Source: Ardenticatenaceae bacterium (GTDB taxonomy: Bacteria; Chloroflexota; Anaerolineae; Promineifilales; Promineifilaceae). From it: a stretch of 64,000 bases of DNA. Positions 8,327-15,716 of this stretch are shown here, in pieces. The position numbers and the translations under genes are program-made. How positions within the stretch are numbered: position 1 is the first letter of the stretch; each line of letters opens with the position of its first letter. The notes under the pieces are model-generated. The model did not search any database. It was not told where the DNA came from and saw nothing but the letters and a program-made list of their open reading frames with translations. The stretch is taken from the NCBI GenBank assembly GCA_020634375.1, contig JACKBX010000002.1, positions 186,001 through 250,000 of the forward strand, in the 5' to 3' direction.

Positions 8327-10038
8327 CCATTGATGTACCCATTTCCACCGCAACCCAGCAGAAAAACTACGGGTTCGTCATTGACAATCGAAAATGTATT
8401 GGTTGTCATGCCTGTTCCACCGCTTGTAAAAGCGAAAACGAAGTCCCTTTAGGTGTGTACCGCACCTGGGTCAAATATGTAGAAACCGGCCAATATCCTG
8501 ATTCGCGGCGTCATTTTCAGGTAACGCGCTGCAATCATTGTGCCAATCCCCCCTGCGCCCGCATCTGCCCCGTCACCGCCATGTATCAGCGCGACGACGG
8601 CATCGTCGAATTTGACAAAGACGTTTGCATCGGCTGCAAAGCATGTATGCAAGCCTGCCCCTACGACGCCATCCACATTGACCCGGACACAAACACCGCC
8701 GCCAAGTGCCACTACTGCGCCCATCGCACCGATATTGGCTTGGAACCGGCCTGTGTCGTCGTTTGCCCGGAACATGCCATCGTCTCCGGTGACATGAACG
8801 ACCCGCACAGCGAAATCAGCCAGGTGCTGGCCGCGCAAAAAGTGACGGTGCGCAAACCAGAACAGGGCACATCGCCAAAAGTATTTTACATCAATGGCAA
8901 CGACGTCTCCCTGCATCCCACCGCCACCGAACGCACGCCCGAGACTTATATGTGGGCAGATGTCGTACCGCTGCACGAGGTAAATGTAAACGGCAATGGG
9001 CACAGCGCCAACAGCCAATCCTCGGCTGAGAATCGTCAAGCGAAAACATCGTTTTCTGGCACACCGCTGCGCCAGCCGCAGCCGCAAGGGCAGCCGTTTA
9101 ATGGCCCCATCCAATTTGGCAGCACGGTTGCCGAGCATATGGTACAGGTGGGTTACAATGCCCAGCACAAAATCCCCTGGCACTGGCCTGTGCCCGCGTA
9201 TCTGACAACCAAAGGATTGGCCGCCGGGCTGTTTATGATGCTCACATTGGGCTGGAATTTTGGCTGGTTCGCCGTTGACCCATTGACGGCCGTGATCGCT
9301 GGCCTCACCACCCTCATCTTTATGGGTCTGACCACCGCCTTCCTCGTCATTGACCTGGAAAAGCCAGAACGCTTCCTCTACATTTTAATTCGCCCGCAGT
9401 GGCGAAGTTGGCTGGCACGCGGTGCTATTTTCCTCGTCGGCTTCAGCACCCTGGCAACCTTGTGGTGGCTTTTTGAAGTAGGCGGTTGGTTGTTCAATTA
9501 CGATGTACCCTGGATTCGCGCCGTGTATACCTGGGCCGGGTTGCCGCTGGCAATCGGTGTCGCCGTGTACACGGCCTTCCTCTTTGCCCAAGCCGAAGGG
9601 CGTGACCTGTGGCAAAGCCCACTGCTGCCCTTCCACCTGATTGTGCAGGCATTCATGATGGGCAGTTCTGCGCTGCTGCTGTTGGGCTGGCTCATCCCCA
9701 CCGCGCCAGATGCGATGACGGGAACAGCCAAATTGGCATTAGCCATTGCCCTGATTGTTGACCTGTTCGTCACGCTGCTCGGCGAGTTTGGCATCCCCCA
9801 CCCCAGTGAGGTAGCCGCCAAAGCTGCCCATGAGATTAGCAACGGCCGTTACCGCAATCACTTTTGGATGGGCAGCATGACCATCGGCCATATCTTCCCG
9901 CTGGCGCTGCTCCTCGTCAGCAGCCGCGTCAGCTTTAGCGGGTTGCTGCTGGCCGTCGCCGCCCTTTGTGTGGCTGCCGGTCTGTACTTATACGAATACG
10001 CCTTTGTCATGGCCCCGCAAGAGGTCCCGAACAGCTAG
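8323..10038 (+). CDS. PsrB-PsrC fusion: 4Fe-4S ferredoxin subunit joined to NrfD-type quinone membrane subunit
   Basis: 571 residues. The N-terminal half is a four-cluster ferredoxin of the PsrB/DmsB type, starting CIGCHACSTACKSE (cysteines 25, 28, 31, 35), with further blocks CNHCANPPCARICP, CIGCKACMQACPYDA and KCHYCAHR...CVVVCPEHA. After a low-complexity linker (about 215-280), the C-terminal half is an NrfD-like membrane protein with about eight hydrophobic helices and the LGEFGIPHPS block. These two subunits are normally separate genes; the fusion ties electron-transfer and quinone-binding parts together. With the molybdoenzyme 12 bp downstream it would form a polysulfide/sulfur/thiosulfate-reductase type complex. 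The direction of catalysis cannot be told from sequence. Start is fixed by overlap with the tusA-like gene and by an upstream AAGGAAGG ribosome-binding site. Confidence 0.88.
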   Translation: MTIDVPISTATQQKNYGFVIDNRKCIGCHACSTACKSENEVPLGVYRTWVKYVETGQYPDSRRHFQVTRCNHCANPPCARICPVTAMYQRDDGIVEFDKDVCIGCKACMQACPYDAIHIDPDTNTAAKCHYCAHRTDIGLEPACVVVCPEHAIVSGDMNDPHSEISQVLAAQKVTVRKPEQGTSPKVFYINGNDVSLHPTATERTPETYMWADVVPLHEVNVNGNGHSANSQSSAENRQAKTSFSGTPLRQPQPQGQPFNGPIQFGSTVAEHMVQVGYNAQHKIPWHWPVPAYLTTKGLAAGLFMMLTLGWNFGWFAVDPLTAVIAGLTTLIFMGLTTAFLVIDLEKPERFLYILIRPQWRSWLARGAIFLVGFSTLATLWWLFEVGGWLFNYDVPWIRAVYTWAGLPLAIGVAVYTAFLFAQAEGRDLWQSPLLPFHLIVQAFMMGSSALLLLGWLIPTAPDAMTGTAKLALAIALIVDLFVTLLGEFGIPHPSEVAAKAAHEISNGRYRNHFWMGSMTIGHIFPLALLLVSSRVSFSGLLLAVAALCVAAGLYLYEYAFVMAPQEVPNS

Positions 10039-10050
10039 TCGGAGAATCAT

Positions 10051-13000
10051 ATGAGCGAAAAACGCAGCATCACCCAACTACTCAAATCTATGCTCGTCGT
10101 GGGCGCACCAGAACGCCCGCAAAAGGCGTTCGACGCCCCCACCAATGTTGCCGGCACAGCGCTGCCCGAATTTACCGATGTGGAAATGCTACCGGTAAGG
10201 CAGGAAGACGGCCGTCTCACCACCTACCCCCCCACCGACAAATGGGACGACTGGGTCGAGTGGGACAGCAAAGCGTGGCCGCGCAAAGTGGCCCGCCGCT
10301 ACACCCTCGTGCCCACCACCTGCTTCAACTGCGAAAGCGGCTGCGGCCTCCTGGCCTACGTGGACAAAGAAACCTACGAAATCAAAAAATTCGAGGGCAA
10401 CCCCAAACATCCCGGCAGTCGCGGCCGTAACTGCGCCAAAGGCCCCGCCACCCACAACCAGATTTACGATCCTGAGCGCATCCTCTACCCCCTCAAGCGT
10501 GTCGGCAAACGCGGCGAGGGCAAATGGAAGCGCATCACCTGGGACGAAGCGCTGGACGAAATCGCCGCCAAAATGCGCGAAAGCCGCATGAAACGACTAG
10601 ACGGCATCATGTACCACGTCGGGCGGCCCGGCGAAGACGGCTACACTAACCGCGCCATTCAAGCCTGGGGCGTAGACGGGCACAACAGCCACACCAACAT
10701 CTGCTCTGCGGGTGCACGCGCCGGGTACTTCTTCTGGGGTGCATTCGACCGCCCCAGCCCCGACCACACGAATGCCCGCACTATCTTGCTCATCTCCAGT
10801 CACCTGGAAACTGGGCATTACTTCAACCCACACGCGCAGCGCATCATCGAAGGCAAAATGAAGGGCGCGAAAATCATCACCTTTGACCCGCGCCTCAGCA
10901 ATACGGCCAGCATGAGCGATGTCTGGCTGCCCACCTGGCCCGGCAGTGAGCAAACTGTTCTCCTCGCCATCGCCAATTATCTCATCCAGAACGGCCGTTA
11001 CGACAAAAAGTTCGTGCGGCAATGGGTAAACTGGCAAGAAACACTAGAAGCAATTAGCAATGAGAAATTAGCAATTAACGATGAGAAACTGCTTACTGAA
11101 ATCCGTAACACACCATCGACCACACGCCATTATGATTTATTTGATCGTGTTCTCAAAGACCTGTACGCCGAATTCACTTTCGAGCGGGCGGCAGAAGAAG
11201 CACAAGTGCCAATCGAGCGCGTGATAGAGGCCGCCGAATACGTCGCCAACTGTGACGGCAAACTGGCTACCCACACCTGGCGCAGCGCCAGCATTGGCAA
11301 TTTGGGCGGCTGGCAAGTGGCACGCACGCTGTTCTTCCTAAACGTGCTCACCGGCAGCGTGGGCACGCCCGGCGGCACGTCGGCCAATAGTTGGAACAAA
11401 TTTGTCCCGGCCGTCTACAAAAAGCCCCCGGCATTCAACGCCTGGAACGAACTGCACATCCCCCACGAATGGCCGCTGGCCTTTTTCGAGATGAGCTTCC
11501 TGCTGCCCCACTTCTTAGAAGAGAAACGTGGCACGATTGATGTCTACTTCACCCGCGTTTACAACCCCATGTGGATTAATCCTGATGGCTTTATGTGGCT
11601 GAAAGCACTGCAAGACGAGGAAAAGATGAAGTGCCACATCGCCCTGACGCCAACCTGGAATGAATCCGCCTGGTTTGCCGACTATGTGCTGCCAATGGGC
11701 CACTCTGGCGAACGACACGATTTGGTCAGCCAGGAAACGCACGCCGGGCAGTGGATTTCCTTCCGTCAGCCGGTACGCCGCGTGGCTATGGAGCGTGCGG
11801 GCAAGCAAGTGCAGTTCACCTACGAAACCAACCCCGGCGAAGTATGGGAGGAAAACGAATGGTGGATTCAGCTTTCAGTGCGGATGGACCCGGACGGCCG
11901 TCTGGGCATTCGCCAATATTTTGAAAGCCCCTACCGCCCTGGCGAAATTATTACCGTAGACGAGTATTACCGCTGGCAGTTTGAAAATGCCGTGCCCGGC
12001 TTACCCGAAGCGGCCGCCAAAGAGGGCCTCACTCCCCTGGAATACATGCGTAAATATGGGGCATTTGAGGTCACGGCCGAGAATTACGTACCTTATGAAA
12101 AAGAATTGGGCATTGGAGATCAGAAATTAGAGATTGGTTCACAATTCACAGTTCAAGATTCACACTTCACCATTGATGAAAAGTCTCGCATCTTGAAAGA
12201 TGGTCAGGTTGTTGGCGTGATGGTTGACGGCCAGGCAATGGTGGGCGTGGGTACGCCTAGTCGCAAATTTGAATTTTACAGCGATACGCTGCACCAGTGG
12301 GGCTGGCCGGAAAAAGAGTACACCATTCCCTGGCAACTCAAGAGCCACGTCCACCCCGACCACATTGATTTTGCCAACGGAGGGATGCTATTGCTGCCCA
12401 ATTTCCGCCTACCAACGCTCATCCACACGCGCAGCGCCAACGCGAAGTGGCTGTACGAAATCAGCCACAAGAATCCGGTATGGATGCACGTCTCAGATGC
12501 AAAGCGGCTGGGCGTGCAAACGGGTGACTTGATTAAGGTAGAAACGGAAATTGGCTATTTTGTAGACAGAGTGTGGGTAACAGAGGGCATCAAGCCCGGC
12601 GTGATTGCCATGAGCCACCACTTGGGACGCTGGCGGCTGGAAGAGAACACCGGCGTCAATCCAGGCATGTCTAGTCTGGCGAAGTTGGGCGAGGATGGTA
12701 AGGGTGGGCACACGCTGAACATCATTCACGGAGGACGCGCCTGGGATACGTTTGACCCGGACACGAGCCGCGTGTGGTGGGAAGATGTGGGTGTACACCA
12801 AAATTTGACGCACGCGGTGCATCCCGACCCGATTAGCGGCGCACACTGCTGGCTGCAAAAGGCGGTGAAGGTGAGCAAGGCTGACCCTGGGGATAAGCAT
12901 GGAGATGTGTGGGTGGATACCAATCGCTCGATGGCGGTGTATCAGGAGTGGGTGGATATGACGCGCAGTGCGGTTGATCACAGCCCGGATGGGCTGCGAC

Positions 13001-13080
13001 GGCCGTACTGGCTGAAGCGCCCCCTTAAACCTGTCAAAGAAGCGTACAAGCTGCCGGAACGGCCGTTTGGCAGAAAATAG
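10051..13080 (+). CDS. Molybdopterin oxidoreductase catalytic subunit (PsrA/PhsA/SreA-like)
   Basis: 1009 residues. N-terminal 4Fe-4S site CFNCESGC...NCAK (cysteines 91, 94, 98, 128), molybdopterin domains, and HTNICSAGAR with cysteine 218 as the probable Mo ligand, as in sulfur/thiosulfate/tetrathionate reductases and formate dehydrogenases. A C-terminal molydop-binding domain follows (about 800-1000). No twin-arginine signal is visible at the N-terminus, so the subunit appears cytoplasmic or depends on a partner for export; most PsrA/PhsA proteins carry a Tat signal. Two stretches look like in-frame repeat insertions: about 332-346 (11044-11092) and about 685-712 (12105-12180), built from the same short words as nearby intergenic hairpins. 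Partners are the PsrBC fusion upstream and the TorD-like chaperone at 15717. Confidence 0.85.
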   Translation: MSEKRSITQLLKSMLVVGAPERPQKAFDAPTNVAGTALPEFTDVEMLPVRQEDGRLTTYPPTDKWDDWVEWDSKAWPRKVARRYTLVPTTCFNCESGCGLLAYVDKETYEIKKFEGNPKHPGSRGRNCAKGPATHNQIYDPERILYPLKRVGKRGEGKWKRITWDEALDEIAAKMRESRMKRLDGIMYHVGRPGEDGYTNRAIQAWGVDGHNSHTNICSAGARAGYFFWGAFDRPSPDHTNARTILLISSHLETGHYFNPHAQRIIEGKMKGAKIITFDPRLSNTASMSDVWLPTWPGSEQTVLLAIANYLIQNGRYDKKFVRQWVNWQETLEAISNEKLAINDEKLLTEIRNTPSTTRHYDLFDRVLKDLYAEFTFERAAEEAQVPIERVIEAAEYVANCDGKLATHTWRSASIGNLGGWQVARTLFFLNVLTGSVGTPGGTSANSWNKFVPAVYKKPPAFNAWNELHIPHEWPLAFFEMSFLLPHFLEEKRGTIDVYFTRVYNPMWINPDGFMWLKALQDEEKMKCHIALTPTWNESAWFADYVLPMGHSGERHDLVSQETHAGQWISFRQPVRRVAMERAGKQVQFTYETNPGEVWEENEWWIQLSVRMDPDGRLGIRQYFESPYRPGEIITVDEYYRWQFENAVPGLPEAAAKEGLTPLEYMRKYGAFEVTAENYVPYEKELGIGDQKLEIGSQFTVQDSHFTIDEKSRILKDGQVVGVMVDGQAMVGVGTPSRKFEFYSDTLHQWGWPEKEYTIPWQLKSHVHPDHIDFANGGMLLLPNFRLPTLIHTRSANAKWLYEISHKNPVWMHVSDAKRLGVQTGDLIKVETEIGYFVDRVWVTEGIKPGVIAMSHHLGRWRLEENTGVNPGMSSLAKLGEDGKGGHTLNIIHGGRAWDTFDPDTSRVWWEDVGVHQNLTHAVHPDPISGAHCWLQKAVKVSKADPGDKHGDVWVDTNRSMAVYQEWVDMTRSAVDHSPDGLRRPYWLKRPLKPVKEAYKLPERPFGRK
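11044..11092 (+). repeat. In-frame word-repeat insertion inside the molybdoenzyme gene
   Basis: Tandem words ATTAGCAATGAGAA / ATTAGCAATTAACGATGAGAA. The stretch 11051-11074 matches the reverse complement of intergenic bases 34064-34087 at 22 of 24 positions, so a piece of an intergenic repeat family sits in a coding frame here without breaking it. Confidence 0.65.
12105..12180 (+). repeat. Second in-frame word-repeat insertion inside the molybdoenzyme gene
   Basis: AT-rich stretch made of TTCACAATTCA / GTTCAAGATTCACAC / TTCACCATTGA words. The same words build the intergenic hairpin just downstream (13090-13171). It encodes a hydrophilic segment with little resemblance to the surrounding conserved protein. 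Confidence 0.55.
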
Positions 13081-13089
13081 AAATAATAA

Positions 13090-13171
13090 TGAATATTGAA
13101 CAATGAATTGAGAATGGTGAACGATGGATTCCATTCACCATTCGTTATTGATTATTCACAATTCATTATTG
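13090..13171. repeat. Word-built imperfect hairpin
   Basis: CAATGAATTG, AATGGTGAA and GATGGA on the left are mirrored by TCCATTCACCATT and CAATTCATTATTG on the right, forming a long imperfect stem between the molybdoenzyme gene and the MBL gene. The ribosome-binding site GGAGGT of the next gene follows immediately. Confidence 0.6.
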
Positions 13172-13184
13172 ACCGGAGGTAAAC

Positions 13185-13745
13185 ATGTGGTTTGAAACAA
13201 TTATTCGAGAAGAAACAGGCTGCGCCGCATACATGGTAGGCTGCCAGCGCACAAACGAATGCATGGTATTCGATCCATTGTGGGATATTCAACCCTATCT
13301 GGACATGGCCAAAGAGAAAAAATCGAAAATCCGCTACATCATTGATTCGCACAGCCATGCCGACCACATTTCCGGTGGGCGGCGGCTGGCAGAAGCCACT
13401 GGCGGCGAGTTGATGCTGCCAGAGTTAGCCGACATCACTTATGAAGCAACGCGGGTGAAACATGGCGACATGATCCGCATGGGCGGCGTGGGTTTTGAAG
13501 TGGTACACGTACCCGGCCATCGCCCAGAGCAAATCAATATTTTGGTTTACGATTATCCGCGTGGCGATGACCCCTGGTTTATCCTCACGGCCGATTTCGT
13601 GATGGTCGGCGATGTGGCGCGACCCGACCTGGCCCAGGCCGGCGACGAAGGCGCTCCTGTGTTGTATGATGTATCCATCCCCCGCTTTTTGAATTTACCC
13701 GACTATGTTGAGGTTTATCCCGGCCATCTGGCCGGGTCTACCTGA
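13185..13745 (+). CDS. Persulfide dioxygenase-like MBL-fold domain, ends at an in-frame UGA
   Basis: 186 residues of an ETHE1/CstB-type metallo-beta-lactamase-fold persulfide dioxygenase, which oxidises persulfides to sulfite. The iron-binding motif SHSHADHISGG (about 55-65), a VPGHRPEQ block, the TADFVMVGDV block and the VYPGHLAGS block are all present. The frame stops at TGA (13743-13745) exactly where relatives continue GSxCG; the next 288 codons stay open in the same frame (the following rhodanese ORF starts 208 codons after this start). The complete polypeptide would therefore be a 475-residue MBL-rhodanese-rhodanese protein like CstB (about 444 residues). Either UGA is read as selenocysteine, or a Cys codon (TGC/TGT) mutated to stop, or a base is wrong. 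Strong GGAGGT ribosome-binding site upstream. Confidence 0.85.
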   Translation: MWFETIIREETGCAAYMVGCQRTNECMVFDPLWDIQPYLDMAKEKKSKIRYIIDSHSHADHISGGRRLAEATGGELMLPELADITYEATRVKHGDMIRMGGVGFEVVHVPGHRPEQINILVYDYPRGDDPWFILTADFVMVGDVARPDLAQAGDEGAPVLYDVSIPRFLNLPDYVEVYPGHLAGST

Positions 13746-13775
13746 GGACGCGTCACAAGTGGCAAGGTTGTCACT
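13743..13775 (+). other. In-frame UGA followed by SECIS-like hairpin (candidate recoding element)
   Basis: The TGA codon (13743-13745) is followed after 12 nt by the stem AGTGGCA (13758-13764), a loop AGGT (13765-13768) and TGTCACT (13769-13775): seven pairs including one G-U. The loop begins 19 nt after the UGA and holds GGU, close to what is known for bacterial SECIS elements (E. coli fdhF has an AGGUCU loop at similar distance). The stem is short and could be chance; no selA, selB or tRNA-Sec gene lies in the window. Confidence 0.4.
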
Positions 13776-14612
13776 ACGGTTGGATACGAACGACGCAACA
13801 ATGACGCGTTGAAAATCAAGAGCAAAGAACGATTTATTGGGTATATGCAGGAAGAGCAGCCGTTGAAACCGGCGAATATATTGAATATTGTAGCCATTAA
13901 CCAGGGGAAACGGCCGTCTACCACAGCCACCCCCGTTGCAAAACCCCTCACAGTTGCCCAAGTCAAAGACTTGGTGGCAGCAGGGCATCACATCATCGAT
14001 GCACGCTCATCTGCCGAATTTGGTTCGGGGCACATTCCCGGCGCAATTAACGTGCAGCTCTCCAGCTCTGAATTTGAACAGCGAGTTGGTTGGATGATTC
14101 CTGACAATGCGCCCATCATCCTCATTACCAAAAACGATGCCGATGCACAAAAAGCAATCTTCAACATGGTCTTCATCGGCATGGATCAGTTTGTTACGGG
14201 TTATCTGGACGGTGGCGTTGAAGCATGGATGGACGCAGGAGAACCATTGCGCACAGTTCCCCAAATTGACGTACACACCCTAAAACACAAGCTGTCAACA
14301 AACGGCCTGCAAGTGCTGGATGTACGTGAAAGCGACGAATGGGATGAAGGCCATATTACACAAGCCCATCTGATGCCATATACACATTTGGTTCCGCAAA
14401 TCACTTTTCCAGCGCAAATTGACAAACTGCCTCTGGATAAAGAACAAAGTGTGGCTATCACATGTGCTACGGGCAAGCGTTCTAGCACAGCCATCAGCGT
14501 GATGCTGAAAAATGGGTATAAGCATTTATATAACGTGACCGGTGGCATGGAAGCGTGGGAAAAAGCCGGGTTTGAAATGATGGACGGGGAAGGCCAAATA
14601 TGCAACATCTGA
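13746..14612 (+). CDS. Tandem rhodanese part of the CstB-like protein, same frame as the MBL domain
   Basis: Continuation of the persulfide dioxygenase frame after the UGA. The linker VGYERRNN is typical of MBL-rhodanese fusions. The first rhodanese domain (about 13950-14250) keeps DARSSAEFGSGHIPGA but has no active-site cysteine, as in other CstB-like proteins. The second (about 14260-14600) has DVRESDEWDEGHI and the active loop CATGKRSS with its catalytic cysteine. Rhodaneses move sulfane sulfur between carriers; here it would hand persulfide to or from TusA and the dioxygenase. If translated alone, possible starts are TTG 13809 or ATG 13845, neither with a convincing ribosome-binding site, so independent expression looks poor. 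Confidence 0.8.
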   Translation, partial: GRVTSGKVVTTVGYERRNNDALKIKSKERFIGYMQEEQPLKPANILNIVAINQGKRPSTTATPVAKPLTVAQVKDLVAAGHHIIDARSSAEFGSGHIPGAINVQLSSSEFEQRVGWMIPDNAPIILITKNDADAQKAIFNMVFIGMDQFVTGYLDGGVEAWMDAGEPLRTVPQIDVHTLKHKLSTNGLQVLDVRESDEWDEGHITQAHLMPYTHLVPQITFPAQIDKLPLDKEQSVAITCATGKRSSTAISVMLKNGYKHLYNVTGGMEAWEKAGFEMMDGEGQICNI

Positions 14613-14624
14613 CAAAAAGTAAGT

Positions 14625-14692
14625 AATGTCATGCGTCAAGCGTCATACGTTATAAGTCTTGCAATTTGTGTGATGCATAACGCATGACGTTT
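14625..14692. repeat. Word-built hairpin between rhodanese and YeeE genes
   Basis: CGTCATACGTTAT (14641-14653) pairs with ATAACGCATGACG (14678-14690) with one mismatch, and a second GTCATGCGTCA copy precedes it. Same construction principle as the other intergenic hairpins, with a different word. Confidence 0.55.
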
Positions 14693-14727
14693 GATAAATC
14701 TTTTTGCCCCCAAAAAAGGAGAGACTC

Positions 14728-15219
14728 ATGTGGGAAAAAATATTGGAACCCTGGCCCTGGTATGTCACCGGCCCACTCATTGGGTTGATGGTCCCGGCGC
14801 TGCTGCTGCTGACAGGTAAAACATTCGGGATTTCTGGCTCTTTCCGGCATATTGATGCCATCTGCATGCCTAAAAGCAAGCTCACTTACTTGCGCAGCGA
14901 CAACTGGCGGGAATATATTTGGCAGTTGTTCATGGTTGCAGGTTTGGTAATTGGTGGTTTCGTTGGTAACTATTTGCTGTCGGTGCATCCGGTCGCGTTT
15001 TTACCAGACGATTATTATAGTTTGGGGGGTGTCATTAAGCTTATTATTGGCGGTGTGCTAGTTGGATTTGGCACACGCTATGCCAATGGCTGCACGAGCG
15101 GGCACACCATCATGGGGTTATCTAATCTGCGTTGGCCCAGCCTGGTTGCCACCATTTCCTTCTTCATTGGCGGGCTGTTCACCACATTCGTATTGTGGCC
15201 TTTACTGAGTCTATTTTAA
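14728..15219 (+). CDS. YeeE/YedE-family sulfur-compound transport protein, first half
   Basis: 163 residues, four or five hydrophobic helices, with the family signature YANGCTSGHTIMGLSNL (about 116-132) whose cysteine lines the thiosulfate pathway in YeeE-type transporters. It is the N-terminal half of what is a single protein in E. coli; the other half follows at 15231. Start chosen at the ATG preceded by GGAGAG (14719-14724). It lies in the sulfur island, so a role in thiosulfate or other sulfur uptake is inferred; YedE relatives are also linked to selenium in some bacteria. Confidence 0.85.
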   Translation: MWEKILEPWPWYVTGPLIGLMVPALLLLTGKTFGISGSFRHIDAICMPKSKLTYLRSDNWREYIWQLFMVAGLVIGGFVGNYLLSVHPVAFLPDDYYSLGGVIKLIIGGVLVGFGTRYANGCTSGHTIMGLSNLRWPSLVATISFFIGGLFTTFVLWPLLSLF

Positions 15220-15230
15220 GGAGTATCACA

Positions 15231-15641
15231 ATGAAACGGTTTGTACCTCTTCTGTTAGGTATGTATTTTGGCATTGTCTTAGTAAAGGGGGAAGTCGTAT
15301 CCTGGTATCGCATTCAAGCAATGTTCCGCTTTGAAGAAGCGCATATGTATTTGATCATTGGATCGGCCGTTGTCGTTGGCGCTATCTCACTGCAAATTAT
15401 TAAGCGGTTTGAGATGAAAACGGTAGGCGGCGAATCGCTTACCATCCGTGAAAAACCTTTTAATAAAGGCGTGGTAATCGGTGGCATCTGCTTCGGGTTG
15501 GGTTGGGCAATTACAGGGGCCTGCCCTGGTCCAATTTATGCACAGATAGGCAGCGGTGCATACATGGCTATCGTCACATTTATTTCGGCGCTGCTTGGTG
15601 CGTATTTGTATGCGTGGTTGCAGCCTAAATTACCTGTTTAA
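15231..15641 (+). CDS. YeeE/YedE-family transport protein, second half
   Basis: 136 residues with a conserved FGLGWAITGACPGPIYAQIGSG motif region (about 90-112, cysteine in ACPGP) and about four hydrophobic segments. It is 11 bp downstream of the first YeeE/YedE half, and AAGGAG lies just before the ATG, so the two are made together and presumably assemble into one pore. A longer reading from 15132 would overlap the preceding gene and lacks a ribosome-binding site, so it was not used. Confidence 0.85.
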   Translation: MKRFVPLLLGMYFGIVLVKGEVVSWYRIQAMFRFEEAHMYLIIGSAVVVGAISLQIIKRFEMKTVGGESLTIREKPFNKGVVIGGICFGLGWAITGACPGPIYAQIGSGAYMAIVTFISALLGAYLYAWLQPKLPV

Positions 15642-15645
15642 CGGC

Positions 15646-15710
15646 GTGAAACGTGAAGCGTGAAACGTAATAAGCAATTAATTTGTCACGTTTCACGCTT
15701 CACGTTTCAC
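15646..15710. repeat. Long GTGAAACGTGAA-word hairpin
   Basis: A 25-bp left arm (from 15646) made of three GTGAA(A/G)CG words is mirrored at 24 of 25 positions by 15686-15710, separated by an AT-rich loop. It is the largest member of a family also seen at 6783, 19486 and 23658. Confidence 0.75.
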
Positions 15711-15716
15711 ATGTTT

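Noticed and set aside
13185..14612. Frameshift between the MBL and rhodanese genes
   Set aside because: The two parts are in the same frame (624 bases between starts, divisible by three); only a TGA separates them.
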